64,000 nucleotides of DNA from JANXZS01 sp963797255 (GTDB taxonomy: Bacteria > Acidobacteriota > Terriglobia > Terriglobales > Acidobacteriaceae), in the NCBI GenBank assembly GCA_963797255.1, contig CAWCOV010000031.1, forward strand, positions 124,001 to 188,000, in the 5' to 3' direction. The position numbers and the translations under genes are program-made. Every line of letters starts with the position of its first letter. Position 1 is the first letter of the stretch. The notes beneath the pieces were generated by a model. That model saw only the letters and a list, made by a program, of their open reading frames with translations, was not told where the DNA came from and did no database searches. Shown here piece by piece: positions 56,218 through 64,000 of this stretch.

Positions 56218-57135
56218 CTATTTCGATTCCGCATCCTGACCGGGCTTGGCATTCTGCTTGGGGGGTGCGGGCGTTCCATTCTGGGGCGGCGCACCGTTGT
56301 TGGTAATGTCCTGTCCCTGGAAGATGATCCTGATCTTCGAGCCGAATTGTTTGTAGTCGGTGTACTTCACAATTTGGCGAAGATGCACATCCTCGGTCAT
56401 ACATCCTTTGCAACCGCCAAAATGGAGCACGCCGTCGGCCTTGGTGTAGGTAGGGAACCAGTATTTGCCGTCGACCTGTTCGCGGTAAGTGGTGAAGGGC
56501 GGTGAGAGATCCTCGTGGCCCTTGCGCCTGTCGTCGGGGACATTCTTGCCGCTGGTGACCACGATTTGCAGGTCGGTCTGATCGACCCAGATTTTGCCTT
56601 GAAAATAGCGCTTGCCCTTCTCAAGGACTTTAGGAGCCACGTCGAAGACGTACGTCTGCAGCTCATCGACCTTCTGTTTGCCCACGTAGGTGAGGTTGTA
56701 CTGGGCAATGTCCTCCGTGGTGAGAACGAAGGGCAGGCGATTCTGAATGTCGGAGAAGTCTGCTGGGCTCATGCTGACGCGCTGCAAGGAATTCTGAGGG
56801 GCAAATACGACTCTTTCCTGGCGCTTGCCAGTCGCGTCAAAGGAGACGTCGTCGACTTCCTGGTATTCGCCGTCCACCGCGCCGCCGTCCAGCGTCTGCA
56901 CTTTGACGGAGCGACGGTATCCATAGGCCTCGTAGACTTTGCGGAATTCGGACTCCTTGGTGGAGAACTTCTGGATGATTTCTTCGGGCGGCATGGGCGG
57001 CGCACTGGTATCGACCGGGCCAAAGCCGGGGCCCAGCGGCATGGGCGTGTAGGCCTCATTTTGCGCCATGGCGCTGGTGGAAAGCGCCAGACCGAAAACG
57101 ATTGCGAAGACGAAACCCTTTAACTTCAATATCAA
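56218..57135 (-). CDS. Secreted LolA-like outer-membrane lipoprotein-sorting-type protein
   Basis: 305 residues with a signal peptide (LKGFVFAIVFGLALSTSAMA). The central part (FSTKESEFRKVYEAYGYRRS, VVFAPQNSLQRVSMSPADFSD, YVFDVAPKVLEKGKRYFQGKIWVDQTDLQIVVTSG) alternates beta-strands like LolA/LolB folds, and there is a C-rich spot GGCKGCMTED near residue 250. The C-terminus is Pro/Gln-rich (GAPPQNGTPAPPKQNAKPG). Acidobacteriota encode several such proteins of unknown role, perhaps binding lipids in the periplasm. The region upstream contains a short tandem repeat. Confidence 0.75.
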   Translation of the reverse strand: MILKLKGFVFAIVFGLALSTSAMAQNEAYTPMPLGPGFGPVDTSAPPMPPEEIIQKFSTKESEFRKVYEAYGYRRSVKVQTLDGGAVDGEYQEVDDVSFDATGKRQERVVFAPQNSLQRVSMSPADFSDIQNRLPFVLTTEDIAQYNLTYVGKQKVDELQTYVFDVAPKVLEKGKRYFQGKIWVDQTDLQIVVTSGKNVPDDRRKGHEDLSPPFTTYREQVDGKYWFPTYTKADGVLHFGGCKGCMTEDVHLRQIVKYTDYKQFGSKIRIIFQGQDITNNGAPPQNGTPAPPKQNAKPGQDAESK

Positions 57136-57167
57136 GAAGACCTACCTTGGAGTTCTAGCCGCTGCAT

Positions 57168-57250
57168 GTCCCTACGACCGTTAGCTGACGTCCCTGCTCA
57201 CCGTTAGCTGCACGTCCCTACTTTTCGTTAACTGCGTCCCTGCTTACCCT
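57168..57250. repeat. Tandem repeat, unit about 23 bp
   Basis: Three to four degenerate units beginning GTCCCT: GTCCCTACGACCGTTAGCTG, GTCCCTGCTCACCGTTAGCT, GTCCCTACTTTTCGTTAACT and GTCCCTGCTTACCC. It lies in the divergent region between the LolA-like gene and the S9 peptidase gene. The CGTTAGCTG part echoes the GGTTAGC arrays at 36.4 and 39.3 kb. Confidence 0.8.
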
Positions 57251-57403
57251 TTAATAGACGGAAATTGCGCCCGAACGTCAATCCCGGCACCCACATTTCC
57301 CTGAATTGCCGAATCGGGCGGCTGGCTCGCATCCTTGGATGCCACCATTTAGACTGGCTGGTTCCCTGTTCCGAGAACAATCATCACCGATATACGAGGT
57401 TCC

Positions 57404-59576
57404 ATGTTCGCACGCCGTACCGCTCTCGCGCTTCTGCTATCTGCTTCCCTGCTGGCTCCCGCTTTTGGCCAGGCTAAACGGCCCATGCAATTCGACGACA
57501 TGATGAAGATGCACCGACTTGGCGGATTCAGCGTTTCCCCCAATGGCAAATGGGTGGTGTATGCCGTAACCGACGCGAATCTCGATAAAAATACCAAACC
57601 GACACGGCTTTGGGTGATTCCGGCGGTGGGCGGCGAGGCCAAACCGCTGACAGCGTCGATCATTGGGGAAAACGGCGGGCGGTTTTCGCCGGATGGAAAG
57701 CATGTCCTCTTTACCAGCGCGCGCGAGGGCAGCCAGCAGGTTTACGTTGCGCCTTTTAACGACGCTACCGGGATGATTGGCGAGCAGCGAAAGGTTACGT
57801 CCATCAGCACGGAGGCGGATGGGGCGATCTGGGCTCCCGACGGCCAGCAGATTCTATTTGTTTCGCGGGTATTCCCGGATTGCAAGGACGATGCCTGCAA
57901 TAAGACCAAGGAAGAAGAGATTGCAGCTTCCAAGGTGAAGGCGCAGGTGTTTACCGGGTTGCTCTATCGCCACTGGAACGCAATGGTGGGAGACAAGCGG
58001 AGCCATTTGTTCCTGGCTTCGGTGAGCGGGGGAACGCCGCGGGATCTGAATGCCGGGGACACGCACGAGGTTCCGCCTTTCTCGCTGGGCGGGCCGGATC
58101 CGTATGCGTTTTCGCCAGATGGCAAGGAGATCGCGTACACGGAGAACGTGGATGACGTGCAGGCGATCAGCACCAACGCGGAGATCTTTACGCTGCAGTT
58201 GGGCGATGCGAACGCGAAACCGGTGAAGATCAGCACCGCGGCTGGCGGCGATTTCAGCCCGGCATATTCGTCGGATGGGAAGTATCTTGCGTGGAGATCG
58301 CAGGCGCGGGCGGGATATGAGAGCGATCGCTTCCGGCTGATGTTGTATGACCGGGAGACGAAGCAGACACGGGAAGTGCTGCCGAAGTTTGACCGGATGG
58401 TGGATGAGTTCGCGTGGGCTCCGGATTCGAAGACGATCTATTTTGTGAGCGCCGAATGCTGGCGAAGCACCAATCTTCAAGACCGGATTGGACGGTGAGG
58501 GTCTGACCGTTTTCTCAACCACGGGTGAATTCGGCGACCTGCACCCCGCGTCGGATGGCAAGACTCTCTTCGCGACGAAGATGACGGTACGCCAGCCCGG
58601 GGAAATTAATTCGTTGGCATTGGATCTGAAAGCGAGTCCACCTGTCACCAATCTCGTGATCAAGGGCCAGAACGCTCCCTCGAGTGCCGTGGACCTCCCG
58701 GCTGGAATCATCACGAGCGAGGCCAAGCTATCGCAACTTACCCACCTCAACGACGCGCTTCTCGCGCAGCTTGATCTGCCGGAGATGGAGTCGTTCTGGT
58801 TCCCTTCTGTCGGCAAGGTGCAGGTGCAGGGGTTTGTAATCCGACCACCCGCGTTTGATGCGGCGAAGAAATATCCGGTGAAGTTCCTGATCCACGGCGG
58901 GCCGCAGGGGGCGTGGGGCGATGCGTGGAGCTATCGCTGGAATGCCGAATACTTTGCCGCGAATGGCTACGTGGTGGTGATGATCAATCCGCGGGGCTCG
59001 ACGGGATATGGGCAGGCCTTCACCGATGGCGTGAATGGCGACTGGGGCGGCAAGCCCTACACCGACCTGATGCGCGGGCTGGATTATGCCGAGCAGAAAT
59101 ACCCCTTCATCGACAAGAACCGCGAGTGCGCGCTGGGAGCGAGTTACGGCGGGTACATGGCGAACTGGATCCTTGGGCACTCAGATCGCTTCAAGTGCAT
59201 CGTTTCGCACGACGGAATGTACAACCCTGAATCGGCCTTCGGGACCACGGAGGAATTGTGGTTCAACGAGTGGGAGTTCAAGGGCAAGCCGTGGGACTAC
59301 TTCGGCAAGTCGACGAATGCAAATCCTTATCGCAAGTGGGCTCCCATGCTGTATGCGAAGAACTTTAAGACTCCGACGCTGGTGATCCACGGGCAACTGG
59401 ATTACCGGCTGGACGTGTCGGAGGGCTTCCAGCTTTTTACCGCGCTGCAGCGGCAGGGAGTGCCGTCGAAGATGTTGTACTTCCCGGATGAGGGCCATTG
59501 GGTGTTGAAGCCGCAGAACTCGCGGCTTTGGAACCAGGTGGTGAGCGACTGGGTCGACCAATGGACGAAGCCGTGA
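57404..59576 (+). CDS. Secreted S9 family prolyl oligopeptidase-type peptidase, frameshifted
   Basis: Signal peptide ALALLLSASLLAPAFGQA, then a beta-propeller (residues 30-400) and a C-terminal alpha/beta-hydrolase domain with GASYGGYMANWILGH (Ser nucleophile), HGQLDYRLDVSEG (Asp) and FPDEGHWVLKPQN (His). About 724 residues in total, as for acylaminoacyl/dipeptidyl-peptidase members. The break near 58449 (TTTGTGAGCGCCGAATG) is rejoined by removing one base, restoring FVAPNAGEAPIFKTGLDG. It hydrolyses short peptides in the periplasm. ATG 57404 follows ACGAGGTTCC. Confidence 0.88.
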
Positions 59577-59610
59577 GTGCATTTCGAGTTGGCGGTATCG
59601 TGGAAATCCA

Positions 59611-59650
59611 GGTGAGTCCACCTCGCTTCGCTGCGGTCGGGATGACAAAT
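59611..59650. repeat. Dispersed 'GGTCGGGATGACA' repeat, single unit
   Basis: CAGGTGAGTCCACCTCGCTT followed by CGCTGCGGTCGGGATGACA, directly after the S9 peptidase gene and before recX. Confidence 0.85.
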
Positions 59651-59675
59651 TTTTGCTTTGCATCACCCGTGAGGT

Positions 59676-60224
59676 ATGTCCTTGCCCTATAGCCGCAGTC
59701 CGCGAAAGAAGGCCGAACCGCTGGACGCGGCGGCGCTGTATGAGTATGCCGTTGGCGCGCTGGGGAGGCGCATGCGCACCGTGGCGCAGTTGAAGCGGCT
59801 GATGCGGGCGAAGGTGGAAGAGGGCGAGACGGGCGAGGTGAAGGTGGAAGCCGTCGTGACCAAGTTGAAGGCGATGCGCTATCTGAACGATGCCGCCTTC
59901 GCTACCGAATTCACGCGGCTGCGGCAGGAAAACGAAAAGTTCGGCAAGCGGCGGGTGCAGCAGGAACTGATGCTGAAGGGCGTGCATCCTGAGCTGGTGA
60001 CGACGACCCTCGATACCGCTTACGAGAATGTGAACGAAGAGGATCTGGCGCGGCGGCATTTGGAGCGCAAGGGCATCCGCAAACCGAAAGATGAAAAAGA
60101 GACCACGCGGGTGATGCGGCGGCTGGTGCGCGCGGGGTTCTCGCTGGGCGTGATCTTCAAGGTGCTGCGCAACTGGAATGTCGAGGAGGATGCGCTCTGC
60201 TCCGCTGGAGGGCTTGGAAATTGA
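59676..60224 (+). CDS. recX: Regulatory protein RecX
   Basis: 182 residues. LDAAALYEYAVGALGRRMRTVAQLKRLMRAK, YLNDAAFATEFTRLRQENEKFGKRRVQQELMLKGV and ARRHLERKGIRKPKDEKETTRVMRRLVRAGFSLGVIFKVLRN are the three triple-helix repeats of RecX, which inhibits RecA filament extension. Here recX precedes alaS; in other bacteria it usually follows recA, which is not in the window. The last residues (CSAGGLGN) deviate from family consensus; a frame one base off reads on as LEGLEIEDDAGPG, so the C-terminus may again be affected by an indel near 60190. Confidence 0.9.
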   Translation: MSLPYSRSPRKKAEPLDAAALYEYAVGALGRRMRTVAQLKRLMRAKVEEGETGEVKVEAVVTKLKAMRYLNDAAFATEFTRLRQENEKFGKRRVQQELMLKGVHPELVTTTLDTAYENVNEEDLARRHLERKGIRKPKDEKETTRVMRRLVRAGFSLGVIFKVLRNWNVEEDALCSAGGLGN

Positions 60225-60363
60225 AGACGACGCCGGGCCCGGAAGAATAAGGCGCCATCGCCGCTGGCTGACCGTGTTTGTGGACAAAACACCGCATATG
60301 TCCCGCTTTTTGCGCGGCGGATGCGAGCGTGCTGTCGGCTACTCCAGTAAACTGGGATTCTCT

Positions 60364-63083
<2,720 letters not shown>

Positions 63084-63276
63084 CCGTAACTGCTGTCCTT
63101 CGAATGCCGAAGGGCGATTTCGCCCGAAAAAGTGGCGCTTTCGGGGGAGTTGCTGGCAGGGTTCCATTCCGTTTTTCATGGTCGAATTTGCGGTTTTCGC
63201 AGGTTCCCTTCGTTGCTGCTCCCATGCCGGCAACCTATAATCGGAGAGTCTCTGGCGTGCAGGTTCTCGATCCTTT

Positions 63277-64000
63277 ATGCCGCTTGCCGTCCGTTACGGA
63301 GGGTGCTCGCAGTTGTGTGGAATCGCGCGCCCCGGGTTGGCCCTGATCCTCAGCGCCTCCTTTTTCCTTCCGCAACCCGCACATTCCGCGGGTTCGGTGC
63401 GGCACGCACCTGCTCACACCACGGCCCCTCTCTCTCCTTATGAAAAAGCGCAGAAGCTGCACGAGTCTCTAATCGGTCGTCCGCAGGACGAGCGCACCCG
63501 GCGTGACTACGAACGCGTTCTCGATGCTTACCGCGCGGTATATCACGCAGATCCGGCGTCGCCGAAGGCGGACGCAAGCGTCTCCGCCGTCGCGGACATT
63601 CTGGCGGAAGAGGGCCGGACGCTTGACGATGAGAAGACTCTTCGCGATGCGATAGGCCAATACGAATTTCTCCGCCATGAATACCCTGCGAGCCGCCTGT
63701 GCCCGAATGCGCTGCTGACGGAAGCGGCGATCTATCAACAGGATCTTGGGGAGCGGGCGGATGCGAAGGCGAAGTATCAGGAGTTCCTGAAGGCTTATCC
63801 CCACAGTGCCCTGGCAGACCAGGCGCGGCAGGGATTGAAGACGATACACAACGCTGAAGTTGCGGAGAAGCACGGCACGCATCTGGCGAAGAACAAGGTG
63901 ATTGTGGTGGAAGACGGTCCTCTGCCCGAGACGAAGACCGCGAAGGCGCCCGAGCCGCAAACGAGTACGAACAAGGCAGCGTCGTCTTTCCCGAGCGCTG
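63277..64000 (+). CDS. Secreted TPR-containing protein, N-terminal part (possible cell-wall amidase), partial
   Basis: 241 codons visible; the gene leaves the window on the right. ATG 63277 starts MPLAVRYGGCSQLCG, then a signal-like hydrophobic segment (GLALILSASFFLPQPAHSAG). The mature part begins TTAPLSPYEKAQKLHESLIG and is helical: DYERVLDAYRAVYHADPASPK, DAIGQYEFLRHEYPASR and KYQEFLKAYPHSALADQARQG form TPR-like repeats; a Thr/Lys/Pro-rich linker (ETKTAKAPEPQTSTNKA) follows. Acidobacterial N-acetylmuramoyl-L-alanine amidases have a similar TPR N-terminus before the catalytic domain; that the missing C-terminus is such an amidase is inference. Confidence 0.65.
   Translation, partial: MPLAVRYGGCSQLCGIARPGLALILSASFFLPQPAHSAGSVRHAPAHTTAPLSPYEKAQKLHESLIGRPQDERTRRDYERVLDAYRAVYHADPASPKADASVSAVADILAEEGRTLDDEKTLRDAIGQYEFLRHEYPASRLCPNALLTEAAIYQQDLGERADAKAKYQEFLKAYPHSALADQARQGLKTIHNAEVAEKHGTHLAKNKVIVVEDGPLPETKTAKAPEPQTSTNKAASSFPSA

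Overview
The window looks like chromosomal DNA of an Acidobacteriota bacterium (class Terriglobia, Acidobacteriaceae-like). This is inferred from gene content, not from a database match. The clues are: the N-terminus of an acidobacterial-type orphan ABC permease; a CRTAC1-type FG-GAP/ASPIC protein; a Ser/Thr kinase fused to a WD40-like propeller; a winged-helix/AAA/TPR regulator; many secreted glycoside hydrolases and Tat substrates; and intergenic GC-rich repeats ending in CGGTCGGGATGACA. There is no phage, IS element, integrase, rRNA or CRISPR array. The only RNA gene is tRNA-Cys(GCA).

Layout. 1-13 kb: permease end, FG-GAP protein, a frameshifted GH-A clan hydrolase, an Rrf2 regulator, tRNA-Cys, a large ATPase-type regulator, a small secreted protein, a YdeI-like protein, a vanadium haloperoxidase-like enzyme and a broken GNAT gene. 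13-22 kb: kinase-propeller protein, Tat ferritin-like protein, FAD oxidoreductase, SRAP/YedK peptidase, then a divergent pair of Tat-exported enzymes (Gfo/Idh/MocA and class V aminotransferase). 22-29 kb: HdeD-like membrane protein and a three-gene minus-strand operon encoding an unrecognised 255-aa protein, a 1098-aa LCAT-like lipase fused to a C-terminal CHAT (caspase-like) protease, and a 713-aa FRG-domain/TPR protein. This operon is the best candidate for an undescribed system. 29-41 kb: GH51 arabinofuranosidase, small conserved proteins, an ABC-2 exporter pair, a ROK glucokinase, a GH36 alpha-galactosidase between repeat arrays, and an ECF sigma factor with a YciI-like partner. 41-45 kb: hemE, hemH and an amidohydrolase. 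45.5-52 kb: a tight five-gene operon (two CrtI/CrtN-family desaturases, aldehyde dehydrogenase, acyltransferase, glycosyltransferase) that matches the enzyme set of C30 carotenoid (staphyloxanthin-type) synthesis but has no synthase. 52-64 kb: OPT transporter, ComF, HNH nuclease, LolA-like protein, S9 peptidase, RecX, alaS, and the start of a secreted TPR protein.

Sequence quality matters here. At least ten conserved genes, including essential alaS, are split by small indels, mostly apparent one-base insertions. Because the protein similarity continues across each break, I read most of these as consensus errors of the assembly rather than true pseudogenes, and I give one spanning feature per gene.
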